Origin: Batkoa obscura
Taxonomy: Eukaryota; Entomophthoromycota; Entomophthoromycetes; Entomophthorales; Batkoaceae
DNA: 64,000 nucleotides
Reading direction: 5' to 3'
NCBI GenBank assembly: GCA_030770535.1
Contig: JASVEC010000009.1
Location: forward strand, 868,001 to 932,000
Part shown: piece after piece, positions 22,733 to 37,162 of the stretch
How the letters are laid out: each line of letters opens with the position of its first letter
Position numbering within the stretch: the stretch's first letter is position 1
Notes under the pieces: model-generated
Databases searched by the model: none
What the model saw: only the letters and a program-made list of their open reading frames with translations
Told to the model about the DNA's origin: nothing
Program-made: the position numbers and the translations under genes

Positions 22733-24433
22733 ATGGCAGAACCTACCAAAGCAGAAATAGCAGAGTTCTTTAAAAAGGCTCAAAGCAAAAGAGAAAATAA
22801 GGTAGTGCTGGTATACAGTTTTTACGAAATAAAACCAAGCTAACACAAATAAAAAGGCGTGTTTTGATTGTGGCAGCAAAAACCCAACCTGGTCAAGCGT
22901 AACGTTTGGAATTTATTTATGTTTAGACTGTTCAGCCCACCATCGTAATATGGGAGTACATATCAGTTTTGTTAGGTAATAACTATATATAGCTCATTTA
23001 GTTTATTCCTTACGTTTTTAGATCTACAGCTTTAGACTCTTGGACTTGGGACCAGCTAAGAGTAATGAAGATGGGTGGTAATGGACCATTTTATGAGTTT
23101 TTTAAAGCACATGGAGGGACCAATAAATATCCAGATGTAAAAGGAAAATATACTTCAAGGGTAGCAACTTTATACAAAGAAGCAATAGCTAAAAAGGTTA
23201 AAGAGGATGAAAAAGAGTAAGTCTTAGGTTATGTAAGTTGACTAATAATAATAATTTATTAAGGACTCCACAAATGCTTATAGATTTAAGTGAAAACGAA
23301 AAACCAAACCAAGAAGAAGATTTTTTTGATTCATGGGATAAAGATACTCCAAAAAAATCAATTACTACTTCCATTAAACCTAATAACCGTGCAGCTTCTA
23401 GCTCAACTTCTCGTTTGGGTATGGGAGGTATAAAGTCAAGTACTGCTAGTCGACTTGGAGGTTTGGGAAAAAATAAGCCATTATCAACCGGTAGTTCAAC
23501 AAACTCTAGTTCTAGAAGTATAGGAGGAACCAAAATCGGTATTAAAAAAGTAACAGTAAATTTTGATGAAGCAGAAGCAAAAGCAAAGGAAGAAGCAGAA
23601 CTTAAAGAAGCAGAAAGATTGGCTAACAAACTTAAAATGGAATCAAAAAAGAAGGAGAGCGAAGAAAGTGAAACTCAACAATCAAAACCTGACAACTTAG
23701 GTGGTAAAAAGGCCATCTCATCTAGATTAATGTATTCTGGTGCTTCAAATACTAAGAGTGAATCTTCAACTACTTCTAAGCCTAGTCCAAGACGTTTAGG
23801 AGGCTTTGGTGCTACTTCTGGAACCAAATTAGGTGCTACTTCAAGTATTAAAAGTGGTACAAGGTAGATTTATAAAATTATCTTAAAGAAATATATTAAA
23901 ATCAACAGGCTTGGTGCATCTGGAGCGAAATCTGTAAGTAATAATAGTCACGATGATGACGGTAAATTAAAAATAGACTTTATATTGTATTAGTATTAAA
24001 TATTTCAAAAGGAGAAGCTCAAAGTAGATTCGGAGGTGCTAAATCATTATCATCTGATCAATACTTTAAAAGAGGACATTATGACCCAGATGCAAATGCA
24101 GCAGAAAGAGAACGGTTACAACAATTTGAAGGATCTAGCGCACTTTCTTCAGATCAATACTTTGGTAGAAGTAGAGCAGATAGCGATAACGAAAATAGCA
24201 ATAACAATACTATAATGGATGATTTGAATTGTAATTAATAGCATTAATTGTTAAGATTCATATTAAATAATATTCTTTTAGTGGATTTAGGGAATTTGGA
24301 AGTATCAGCTAAACAATTAGCTAGTAAAATATTATCACAGACTAATGTGGATATAGATACTGTCAAAGACGCTATTCAAAATGGTACTCAAAAATTAAGT
24401 GATGTTTTTGAAGGTTTAAAGGTACTTTATTAG
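22733..24433 (+). CDS. GLO3: ADP-ribosylation factor GTPase-activating protein (Glo3/ARFGAP2-3)
   Basis: The first exons give [20 protein letters not shown] then the ArfGAP zinc finger, CFDCG...LCLDC (Cys-x2-Cys-x16-Cys-x2-Cys), followed by [19 protein letters not shown], which contains the catalytic arginine. A Ser/Gly-rich middle follows ([31 protein letters not shown]). The C-terminal part has two SSDQYF motifs ([22 protein letters not shown]) that mark the Glo3 regulatory motif and distinguish it from Gcs1-type ArfGAPs. It promotes GTP hydrolysis by Arf1 on COPI coats in Golgi-to-ER transport. Several short introns occur; the stop is at 24433 after GLKVLY. Confidence 0.93.
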
Positions 24434-24725
24434 GACTAATATTATATATTTATTAATATATTTTTATTAGAATCAATATGGCTATTGATTTTATTATTGT
24501 TATTATTAAATTTATAATTCTTTAATTATTATAATTTTTATTTTATACTTTAATACATTTACATAAATTTATAGTACTATTTTATATTTTAGTTATGTTA
24601 TAGAAATTTTAGCTTAAAACCAACCAATTACCTTTTAACAGTCATTAAATTTCCATCATTCAAAATAACTTAATTACCGTGAAAAGCATATAATGCCAGT
24701 TGAATAATGTAAACATTTTATTAAA

Positions 24726-25903
24726 ATGGATTATCAATTTGAAACTTTAAAAGTACAATTGCTACCAGATACACAAGGAGTGTTATTAGTACAACTCAGT
24801 CGACCTAAAAAATTAAATGCATTTAATGATACGTAAAGAAATTACTGTTTCAATAAATTCAATTTAATAAAAATTATTAGATTGATTAATGAATATCGAG
24901 AATGCTTCAAAAAGATTGAAAAGGACAACCAAGTCCGTTGTGTTATTGTAACTAGCTCTGGAAAGCACTTTACAGCTGGTATTGATGGTACTATATACTA
25001 TTATCTATGTAATCAAGTTTTTCAAACAGCAAAATTTTAGTTTCTGTTTTTTCTTCAATGGGCGAGAGTGACCTCGATGTTGCTAGAAAAGCACTGAATC
25101 AAAGACAAGTTGTTCTTGTAATTTTATTTAGTATATACGTTTATTGGAATTAAGAGATACAATTTAGAATATCCAAGACTCAGTAAGCCAAGTGGAATAC
25201 TGTAGTAAACCGGTTATAATGGGAGTTAGTGGTTTCTGCTTAGGTATGGGGATCGATATAATTACTTGCGGTGATATTCGATTTTGCACCTCAGATGCCA
25301 AATTTTCAGTTAAAGTAACACATTTTCTATATGTGAAAATTATAAATAGAATTTCAATATCTTTTAAAGGAAATAGACCTTGGCTTAGCAGCTGATGTAG
25401 GAACTTTACAAAGATTACCAAAAGTATGCGGTAATCAATCTTGGGTTAATGATATCTGTTTAACTGCTCGTAATTTCGATGCTAAAGAAGCTCTTCAATT
25501 TGGCCTAGTCTCTAATGTTTATCAAAATCAGGAAGAATTAATGAGTATTACTATTTTATTGATACTTTTTATTTATCTAATTCCAAACTTGTAGATGCTG
25601 CTTTAAAGGTAGCTACTGCTATAGCTAGTAAATCACCAGTAGCTGTACTTGGAACTAAGTAATCTTTTTTTAGAAAATGGACAAAATAGATATTTATAAT
25701 TTTTAGACATCTTTTGCTCCATTCCAGAGATCATTCTGTAGCTGAAGGTCTACTTTATACAGCTACTTGGAATGCTTCAATGCTTCAAACTGAGGTAAGA
25801 TTATTGCCATTATTATTAATAATGCGATTAAATCATTTAGGATATACCAAAATCAGTTATGGCTTCTATGCAAAAGAAACCAGCATTTTATTCTAATCTT
25901 TAA
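24726..25903 (+). CDS. Delta(3,5)-delta(2,4)-dienoyl-CoA isomerase (ECH1/DCI1 type)
   Basis: Exons spread over 1.2 kb give a ~275-residue crotonase-fold protein. Key pieces: VQLSRPKKLNAFND, SSGKHFTAGID (oxyanion), GFCLGMGIDIITCGDIRFCT with the acidic residue of the isomerase class, EIDLGLAADVGTLQRLPKV, typical of ECH1 and containing its catalytic Asp, and HSRDHSVAEGLLYTATWN. It isomerises 3,5-dienoyl-CoA during oxidation of odd-double-bond fatty acids. There is no N-terminal mitochondrial presequence, and the protein ends AFYSNL; mammalian ECH1 ends SKL, so SNL may be a weak peroxisomal signal. Stop at 25903. Spliced by at least six short introns. Confidence 0.9.
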
Positions 25904-28127
<2,224 letters not shown>

Positions 28128-28162
28128 ATATAAATAAAATTATCGAAAAATATTAAATGAGT

Positions 28163-28268
28163 ATATGGGGATGTTTTTTTTAGTTTCATCACTTTTTCTA
28201 TTTTTAAGCGCTATTTGAGTGGAAAAATTGCTAGCAAAATTCTTGAACAAAAAAATATACCCACATAT
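28163..28268 (-). mobile_element. ~105-bp MITE, copy C
   Basis: 106 bp with ATATGGGGATGTTTTTTT at one end and ATATACCCACATAT at the other. The core TTTTTAAGCGCTATTTGAG is the reverse complement of the core in copies A, B and D. It begins 35 bp downstream of the glutathione reductase stop, so it is probably within that gene's 3' untranslated region or terminator. Confidence 0.9.
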
Positions 28269-28483
28269 GCAGTTATTTTGCACATTCATTATAAATTTTT
28301 GCTTTTGAACTTGTTTTTTCATCAGATAAGGATAAATCGCAAGTTGATATTTCAAAAATCTAGAATTCGATTTAAATTTTATAAATTTAAACCATAATCA
28401 ATCCCCTTTAACTTACTGAAATCATCTTATTGGTTGATGCTAACAAAATAAAAAACTCAAAAACTCAATTTTTGAAAGTAAAC

Positions 28484-31323
28484 ATGTACTCTAATTTAAG
28501 AAGCATTAACACAAGCATAACAAGGAAATGGAATACAATTTTATTAAATAAAAAATTGGAGTATTCAAATAAATTAGTGGTATGGAATAGTAGAGCTTTA
28601 AATAGTACGAGATTGGCATCAGAAGATTCAGGAAAACAAGGTATGGTAGTAATATTTTTGCTTCTTAAATGAGTTAATAAACATAATTATTTTCTTTATA
28701 AATCCAATTTAAGAATATTTAATAACATTTAATAAACTAGACAAATCCCACTTATTTCCACAAAATGAAAAAAAGTCAGCATCAAGCTCAGTGAATTCTA
28801 AGTTAGAGCAGATAAGATCAAACAAGAATCAATTTAAGTGGGTAAAGCAAGATCGTCCACTTGAGTCTCTAAACAGAGTTAGGCATAAGTTCAATAATAT
28901 ATATGTTAAACCTACAACCGAAACTAATAAGCCAGAAACTCAATCGCAAACAAATCAAGATTCTGAGTTATTTTCTTTTGCAATGCCAGAATCAAAGCCA
29001 AAACCAAAGCCGGTGAATAAGCCTGTACAACATGATAGGCAAGTGGTTAAAACAAACAAGCCTATTTTAAAACAATTCAATAAGAGAAATGAAAACTTCA
29101 AAAAGGAAACTGTTGTACCAGTAGCCCCAAGTGATAGTTTAATAAGTGCGGAAAAAGAAGCAGCTAAAAAAAAACGAATGGGTCCACCAGGTCCAGTAAA
29201 ATTTAAAAGAGAAGAACCCAAAGTAGAAAAAAGGGAAGAGACTAAGCCAAATAAAAAAGGCAAAAAAGGAGCGAAAACACTCGATGATGAGGAAGTGGAT
29301 TTTGAACCCATTGTCAAAGCCAAGTCAAAGCCCAAAAACAAGCCACAAAAATCAATTAAACAAAAAGATGTTTATTTACCTCCTTTTATCAAATTAGCTA
29401 ACTTGGCGAAATTATTAGGAGTTAACTATAGTTTAATGAGAAGAAGAATGATTGAATCTGGACTCCCAGATCATCCCTATGACTATCTTTTAAGCGCTGA
29501 TGATGCAAGTGTAATTGCTATGGCTTTTAATCTTAACCCTATTGAAGATGAGCATCAAGCAAAGGATATCTATCCACAGTCACCACCCTCAGCAACTGAT
29601 CCAGACGCTCCCCATCCATTAAGAGCACCTGTAGTTACGATTATGGGTCATGTAGATCATGGTAAGACCACCCTTTTAGACACACTTCGTAAATCTTCGG
29701 TAGCAGCTAGTGAAGCTGGTGGTATCACTCAGCATGTTGGGGCGTTTAAAGTGGAGCTTAAAAGTGGACAATCAATTACTTTCCTTGATACTCCAGGCCA
29801 TGCGGCATTTCGTAATATGAGATCTCGAGGGGCACATGTCACAGATATAGTGGTACTTGTAATTGCAGCCGATGATGGTATTATGCCACAAACAATTGAA
29901 GCGATCCAACATTCATTGGAAGCAGAAGGTAACTAGTTATTTTCACTTTAAATAGATAGTTTATTAAAATATAATTCAAGTACCAATAATTGTAGCCTTA
30001 ACAAAATGCGATAAACCAACAAAAAATATTAAGCAAATTAAAGAGGATTTAATGCAACACAACGTACAACTTGAAGAATTTGGAGGAGATACACCAGTTG
30101 TAGAAATTGCTGCCCCAACTGGAAAGGGTATTGTAGAATTAGAAGAAACAATCAGTACTTTAGCAGAAGTATTAGATTTAAGAGCACCAAAGAAGGGAGG
30201 TAGTGAAGCGGTGGTATTAGAATCCAATATTGATCGAGGTTTAGGTCCAGTTGCCACAGTTGTGGTTGGTAGAGGAACATTAAAACCAGGTCAATATTTG
30301 GTAGCTGGAGAATCATGGTGTAAAATCAAGTCATTAACAAATGAGAATGGAAAAGTTATCAAAGAAGCATTGCCGGGGTCACCAGCTAGAATTTCAGGAT
30401 GGAGAAACATGCCAAAGGCTGGGGACGTGTGTTTGCAAGCTAAAGATGAAGATGAAGCTAAAGTCGTTATTTCTAATCGTAGTAGAGTGTCGCAACAAAA
30501 CCAGGAAATAAAAGATATGATTGCTATTAATGAAAAACGTCAAAAAGAATATGAGCTTTTAGCTTCAATGGATGAGACAAATGAAGTACCACTTAACGTT
30601 GAAGATGAGTCTCCCATACTGCCAATTGTTATTAAAGGTAATACCAAAGTTGTTAGCTTATTAAGTAATTAAAAATCATTTTTAGGTGATGTATCAGGAA
30701 CAGTTGAAGCAATCGAAGAGTCCATTGTTCAATTTCCAGATAAAAAAGTGAAAGCCAAGGTAATTCTAAGAGGGGTTGGACCAGTAACTAAAGCGGATTT
30801 AGATGTAGCTTTAGCTGCAAAAGGAATTATAGTAACATTTAATATTAAAACGGATAAAGATATTATACAATTGGCTCAATCTAAAAAAATCGATATTTTA
30901 TCACATAAAATCATTTATAGTTTATTAGAGGATATTAAAAAACGAATGGTTGACCTGTTACCAATAACTTATCAGTATGTCGAAGAAGCTAAAGTAGAAA
31001 TTGTAAAATTATTTTCAATGAAACTTAAGAATAGATCGGGATTAACAAACATTGCTGGTTGTAAGGTAGTATCTGGTACATTGCAAAAAAGTCATTTTAT
31101 AAACATATATCGTCCTAAGGGCAAAGACGATAAAATTAAAGGAGGGAGTGGAGAACTTATTAAGGAGAATGCGATTATCTCGGTACTTAAAGTCTTTAAG
31201 GAAGATGTTGAACAAGTTAAATCAGGGTCGGAATGTGCTATTGAGTTAAATAGATTTGACCAATATAAAGAAGGTGATAAATTATTAGTGTATAATAGAG
31301 TCGAGGCACCTAGAACGTTATAA
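28484..31323 (+). CDS. IFM1: Mitochondrial translation initiation factor IF-2
   Basis: Four exons give a large GTPase. The start [17 protein letters not shown] is a good mitochondrial presequence. A Lys/Pro-rich region ([18 protein letters not shown]) precedes the IF-2 N-domain ([19 protein letters not shown]). The G domain has [20 protein letters not shown] and TKCDKP. After it come the beta-barrel domain ([20 protein letters not shown]), the IF-2 domain 3 ([26 protein letters not shown]) and the C-terminal C2 domain ([13 protein letters not shown]). It positions initiator tRNA on the mitochondrial small subunit. Introns lie at about 28640-28740, 29930-29980 and 30638-30686. Confidence 0.96.
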
Positions 31324-32114
31324 ACATTAAATTTGGGTATAAGTTGTTTGATGAAAACTTGAAATTTTAGAGTATAGAAATTAAAAGTTTATAAAATTAG
31401 TTTATTTAATAAATTGTAGTATTTTATATAATAGTAATAATAGCATCTGATTTTTATAATGAAATGATAAAAAATTATTTAATAAGTATAAATTAATAGA
31501 AAAGTGGTTGGATTATTTAGTAGTCTAAATTCGGTGTGATTTGTTCTTAAAGTTTTATTGCTAAAACTGAGTGATTATTTCATATGTCAATTATAAGCTC
31601 TGTTCTTGTTTAATTAACTTGAATAATCTATAAAGAATGATTACTATCCTAAGTAAAAAAATAAATCCTGATTTTAAAGAGACATGGCTGCCTTATTCTT
31701 ATTTAATTGCTAATAAAATTGCTTAATAAACTATAAAGTTTATAAACCTCAACTACTAATTTATTAAAACAATATAATTTTTAGGCTAATAACTTTATTG
31801 GGATGTAAAATTAAATAATTCCAACCTCCCCTGAAAGCAAATCTAAATCAACAACTTGAAGCATAAAATGAAAACAAAAAAATAAAAATAGCCAACCATG
31901 ATATTCTACTTAGGAGCACCAATCTAAATTTAGTAAACTTTTACATACTCATATGATTGGCTAAAAATCAATTAACCCCTCGATAAAGGAGGGCGAGAGA
32001 ATGGTAACAGTTAAATGTCGATAGATTAATAACTTGAAGAATTGCAGATCATTGACCATTTTTTAGCATTTTTATTTTACTTTATTCATTTTTTATTATT
32101 ATACCTTAATCATT
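31324..32114. other. Intergenic, no gene seen
   Basis: 791 bp between IFM1 and the WHI2-like gene. No element or frame stands out. A GC-richer stretch near 31970-32000 (TTAACCCCTCGATAAAGGAG) may be a regulatory site of the WHI2-like gene, which starts about 120 bp later; this is a guess. Confidence 0.45.
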
Positions 32115-33070
32115 ATGGCACAGATGGCAAGCGATACTACCAATATTATCACCTCTGTAGCACCTCAATCAAACCAAAACGCTAACTCTTCAACAACCAA
32201 TTTATTACCCAACCGATTATTATTACAAGTCCGAGGCACCGAGTTTGATTTATCTCGAGACCAAGTCATCAACTTGCCAGAAAGTATATTGATAGTCATG
32301 TTTCCAAATGGAGTAATATTGAACTCAAACCCAGAATATGAGGCGTTATTGAAACAAGATATAAAAACTGGATTGGAAAGAATTCATCAACATATAGTTC
32401 ATGTTGACTTTAACCCAGATATGTTAAAGTACATCATTGATTTTTATCAAGAGTTGAACAAAAAGGATGGCCAGACTACTAAAGACTTGTCTTACTTATT
32501 TGGACTCTCTCCGGGGTCTAGTTCCCCGTTCACGAATAAAAAACCATTTATTACATTAAGAGAAGAGTTGGACTATTTTTCAATACCTTTTAGCCCAGAA
32601 GGTAAACAAGAATTGTGTACAAAAACGTTAAATGAGGATAGTTTACGATTAGTGTGTAAAGAACACTTGATGAAAAATACCAAAATCTTTGACGCATTCG
32701 AACGAAATATTCATGGCGGTTCCAATTTGGCTGAACGTCAATTGGTTGATATGCTATGTCTTTCAGGATTCACTAGACAAGATAGTTGGGGTTATCGATG
32801 CTCCGAACCAAATCGAGCCACTTTGGTGTCCATTTCGTTAGTACCTTTAACATCCACTGATGAGGCTATGAAAGTAGGGGTCACACAAAAATTACTATTA
32901 TTTTGGCGTAAACCAGCTGTAAGTTTTATTTAAAGCACTTTACTATTGATACTAATTTAGAATAGAGAAAGTGCTGGTGGGATATTGAAACTATTAAGGA
33001 AGGAGACGGTGAATTAGAAATTAAGCTGTGGTCTCGACGTATTTGGACGTTAGAATTAGTGTTTGTTTAA
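32115..33070 (+). CDS. WHI2: Whi2-like growth regulator with BTB/POZ domain
   Basis: Exons 32115-32918 and 32966-33070 (47-nt intron) encode 302 residues. RLLLQVRGTEFDLSRDQVINLPESIL begins a BTB/POZ-type fold, followed by EYEALL, VDFNPDMLKYIIDFYQ and LREELDYFSIPF. The C-terminal exon RKCWWDIETI... KLWSRRIWTLELV is the strongly conserved end of the fungal Whi2 family. Whi2 in yeast works with Psr phosphatases in stress response and amino-acid-dependent TORC1 restraint. Two ATGs sit four codons apart (MAQMAS); the first is used here. The family is mainly fungal, which supports the organism assignment. Confidence 0.82.
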
Positions 33071-33528
33071 TTAAGATTTCAAATTTATATAAATTGGTAT
33101 TTATATAAAAGCATTAAATTATTAGAATTTAAAATTTAGTCTTAGTAAGTGTACTCTGTTTTCATTAGTATTTTTTATCTATATAAAATTAAAGTCGTGA
33201 AGAATATATATCATTTATAGTCATTAGCATTGTTTATTTTATTTTATCATACATTTATTTATTCCTTGGTGTGGGGGAGTATTTTTTGTTTAAGAATGTT
33301 ATTAGCAATTTTTCCACTCAAATAGCGCTTAAAAATGGAAAAAGTGATGAAACCAAAAAACATTCTCATATGTAATTATCTCATGCAATTGATCAATAAT
33401 TTGTATGCGATTAATTTTGACTCTCATTAATTTAAATTTAAATCCCTAGCTTATTTGAAATCTTCATCAAACTCGCTTTTATTTTGAATGATTTAATAAT
33501 TAACTTCAACTTTCATTTTTCTTATAAA
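33071..33528. other. Promoter region of SDHAF4 with a MITE
   Basis: 458 bp containing MITE copy D, which ends about 157 bp before the SDHAF4 ATG. Confidence 0.55.
33270..33371 (+). mobile_element. ~105-bp MITE, copy D
   Basis: About 102 bp, diverged at its ends (TGTGGGGGAGTATTTTTT ... AAAAACATTCTCATAT), with the conserved core CAATTTTTCCACTCAAATAG followed by CGCTTAAAAATGG. The most terminally degraded full-length copy after F. It lies in the SDHAF4 promoter. Confidence 0.85.
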
Positions 33529-33870
33529 ATGCTCAAACGTTACTTTAAACCTTTGCTCACCATACAACACTTGATAAGAACTTATAAATCAGGCCCAAGC
33601 CCACTACCCTTGGGTGATAAGAAGCAACAAAAAGAGATTGAATCCATGATTGCGAATAAACAAAAGGAGTTAGAAGCTTCTGAATTAAGTATAAGTCAAA
33701 AAGAGCGATTGAACAATGAAAAGATCAACGTAAATGCAACTTCAGAAGACCCATTACCAAGCTTTGAAAATGATATTAATCCAGTGACCAAAGAGGTTGG
33801 AGGACCTAAGGGTAAAGAACCTACTAGATATGGAGATTGGGAAAGAAAAGGGAGAGCTTTCGATTTTTAA
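33529..33870 (+). CDS. Succinate dehydrogenase assembly factor 4 (SDHAF4/Sdh8)
   Basis: A single exon of 113 residues from the ATG at 33529; upstream in-frame codons lack an ATG that fits better. MLKRYFKPLLTIQHLIRTYK is a mitochondrial presequence. The C-terminus carries the whole DUF1674/SDHAF4 signature: FENDINPVTKEVGGPKGKEP then TRYGDWERKGRAFDF. The family chaperones the flavinylated SdhA subunit before it joins complex II. The gene is convergent with BRO1, about 110 bp between stops. Confidence 0.96.
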   Translation: MLKRYFKPLLTIQHLIRTYKSGPSPLPLGDKKQQKEIESMIANKQKELEASELSISQKERLNNEKINVNATSEDPLPSFENDINPVTKEVGGPKGKEPTRYGDWERKGRAFDF

Positions 33871-33981
33871 ATTAAGAAATAAATGGTCAAATTGTTAAAT
33901 TTATAAAATATAAGCCTATTATAAAATTTTTCATTTAAATAATTACTATTTATTATTTTAATAAATTTTCAATACTAAGTT

Positions 33982-36900
33982 TTAATTCCTATAATTATAT
34001 GGATTTGGCGGGATTGGGGGTGCACTAGGGTTTGAATTAGGATAATGGGCTTGATACCCTTGATTATTAGGTGGCACAGATTGAGTTTGATAATTCAATG
34101 GTATGGGTGCATCACCCGATAGTAAATCTGGCCTAGAAGAGTAAGGATTTGGACTGTAAGCATAAGGATCTTGTAATTGAGTATTAGCTGCATAATGAGC
34201 TGAATTGTGTGGAGGTTGATATCCACCCTGTGGCTGACAGGCTGCTTTAAGGGGATATTGATAGGATGAAGGTTGTTGACTTAGTGGTTGTTGACTTGGT
34301 AGTTGATGATATTGGTTTGAGGAATTACTAGGGAATGAATGACTTTGATTTAAAAGCGGGTAAGACGGCTCTCGGGGTGGTTGCTGTAGGTGTTGTTGTG
34401 GTAGATACTGTTGGCTATGATACTGAGGCTGCTGTGGGGGAGGTTGATTGTAATTATAATTAGGTGAATAAGTTTGTTGTAGTGGTGTGTTCTTAGGTGT
34501 ATCAGCATAATAACTCTGCTCTTGTGCATGACGTGGTAAACTACTGTAACTTGAATCATTGGAGCCCATTTGAGTATGCTGTAAATTTGGCTGAGCAAGT
34601 GAGGGTATGTGATTATTATAGTTAACAGTTGGAACGCTGTGATTATATTCATTTAGTCGAATGTTATTCATTCTATTTGATAACTCACTGTCTATCTGAC
34701 TTGAACTTGAATGTGAGCTTAGGGATGGGTTTTCGTACTTTTGTAAATGAGATTGCAAAAGTTCATAATTTGAGTTTTGTTTTCCCTTTTCGATTTCTCT
34801 TTGGATATTTTCTCTTTCTATTTTTCTTTCTTCGTCAAATCTTTTTACGCGTCCAAGTAAATTATGTACAACAGGCTTGACATCGTTGTAAAAGTTTTGA
34901 CCATCATTTGAATTGGAATAAATTTCATAAAATAAATCGGCTACTTTTTTGAACCTAAGATTAAGGTTATCACGTACATTATCTATCATATTCCATCCCT
35001 TATTTATCTTCTTACTTTCGTCATTATCCATCAGCTTTTTCATGTGCTCAGTGATTTCTTGAAGTGCCGTTTGTTGATGATGGATGGTGGTGGTAATTCG
35101 ATCCTGATGGCTTCGGTATTTCTCAAGTTCATTAGCGAATAATTGAGGTTCAACTGAAACTGATTTTTTATTTAAAATGAGTAAAGATGAAATATCATCA
35201 TTTTTCACTTGTTCTTTTAAATCATGCAAAACTTCTTTTCTTTCTCTTTTAAGCCCTTTTAGTTTATCTATTAACTCATAAACGAGTGTTACTGAATTAG
35301 ATAAGAAATCTTCTTTATCAAGATCAACTAAGGATTCCGTTAATCCAGACATTGAATTCTTTGTAGATGCAGCAGTAATAACTTCAGCATATATTTGGCC
35401 TAATCGGTCTTGTGAAGGGTCACTTTTAATTATCAAAAGATCCTCTTTATTTGAGTTAAATTTCGAAAACATTAAATTATCCGATTCAATTGCCTTTTCT
35501 AATAATTCCCTGTTTACCCTAATTTCTTGCCGAATGCCACTAGCTGCTGTACTAGATGGGTCTTGGGTCCATAAATCTTGGAATTTAGCTCTTAAACTCT
35601 CCCCATTTCTAAGTTCCATGTCTAAAATCGAACTACATTCTTCCAAAACTTGTCTAAGCTCTTTATTTGTTTTTGGTAATGATGAAAGTAAGGATTGTAT
35701 ACTTTTCCCGTTTTGTTCTTTTTGATAAATCTCGCTATTAAGCTTAATAATTTCTTCTGGGGGTATAATTACAGTATGGATCAAATTATTATCTTCTCTT
35801 TTGAATCGAGTCAAGCAATCTGGTAGACTCATATAAGATAATGAAGCCTCAAGCTCTGAATCAGCAACATCAATTCTTTCTGTTTCTAATCTTACCAATT
35901 TTGCCATTTCTTCAGAATATAAGGAAGCTGATTCGTGTACAGATAATGGTATCAATTTGCGGAACAAATCATGTCCAATGACTCTGGGCAAGTCGCCTGG
36001 GTTATATAACTGAGAAAAAGGTATAATTTTACTAGCCGGTAACTTATCGATTGGAACTAATACATCATGATTGATAACTGGATGATGATAAATCATATCG
36101 TTTTCTTTAACTGCACTTTCCATTTTGTGTAAATATTCGTCATGATTACGCTTAGTAATTACATCTAGTGCTTTAGCTGCATCTAATGGAAAGATGGAAT
36201 TTGAAGTCCCGATAACTCTAGATAAATTATAAGTACACGCCATTGCTTCCTTTGCTAATTCTTCTGCTAAAGTAAACCTAGAAACTGCTTCACCATATTC
36301 ACCTTCATCTTCTAAAGACTTGGCTTTATTAAACTGAGCAACTGAAGAATAAAGTTTGATTTTTGTCTATAAAATGTTAGTAATTGTTTATGAAATGTAA
36401 AATAATATACCTTTGCTAATAAAGACATGCTTTGAGGAAATAGCTTTTTTGGTAAAGATTCCGTAAGAGCATCTACGATGTTAGTATATAAATAATTTAA
36501 TTGTGAAGCTAACTTTGCAATCAATGTGTTCTTTTTCTTTTCAGTAATACATTTCTCTAGAAAGCATTCTTGAGCTTGAGCTAACATGAACTGGATTAAT
36601 ACTTTAATGATTTCTCGATTCAAATCAGAAGATGGAGCGTGCAAAAAATTTTCGTTGATATAAGTAAAGATTCCTGCTGATAGTTGAAAATTGTGATAAG
36701 CTGTTTTTAGTCCTTGTACTTCAAACCTGTTTTGACTCGAAGCAATGTTTGATAAAAGAGCAGCAATATTGAATATAACGCATGCCTTTTCATATGCTAA
36801 AGAATGTTGAGAAATCTTTTTTTGAGTAAAAGCATCGTTCCTAAAAAATTATTAGATTTTATTCTACATTTTTTATGTAAAAGTTACCATGGAAAGTTAA

Positions 36901-37162
36901 TTTTTACATTATTTTCGTCTACTTGAAAACGTAACTCTAATAAATCTAACTGACCAAAATATCTGTACAAAAGATCCCTTCCTGTATTATCTACTCCAGC
37001 CCCTCGCATATCTTGACGAATTCTATTAAAAGTATGCAACTCCTCATTGTATTTGTCGGCTTCATCCATATATGCCGACTCAATATATTTTCTAAGGGGC
37101 GCTATCCAGTCCACTTCTTCTGTTGTTTTCAAAGGTACATGTAGTAAAGGGCATTGACTCAT
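33982..37162 (-). CDS. BRO1: BRO1/ALIX-family ESCRT-associated protein
   Basis: Three exons (introns near 36368-36411 and 36841-36887) encode roughly 1,000 residues. The start SQCPLLHVPLKTTEEVDW leads into the BRO1 domain: NRIRQDMRGAGVDNTGRDLLYRY, LEKCITEKKK, then the TPR-like FTLAEELAKEAMACTYN. A V-shaped helical domain with heptad patterns follows to about residue 700 (LKGLKRERKEVLHDLKEQV). The tail is Pro/Gln/Tyr-rich and disordered (QQPPPQQPQYHSQQY) ending APPIPPNPYNYRN, like the PxxP-rich tails of Bro1/ALIX. It binds ESCRT-III (Snf7/Vps32) and recruits the deubiquitinase Doa4 in fungi, at multivesicular endosomes. Rim20 is a related possibility but usually lacks such a long Pro/Gln tail. 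Confidence 0.92.

Noticed and set aside
28430-28483. An upstream non-ATG start for mitochondrial IF-2
   Set aside because: It would start at TTG; the ATG at 28484 yields a good mitochondrial presequence.
28955-29341. 128-codon antisense frame inside mitochondrial IF-2
   Set aside because: It is the complement of a Lys/Pro/Glu-rich coding stretch, a typical shadow frame.
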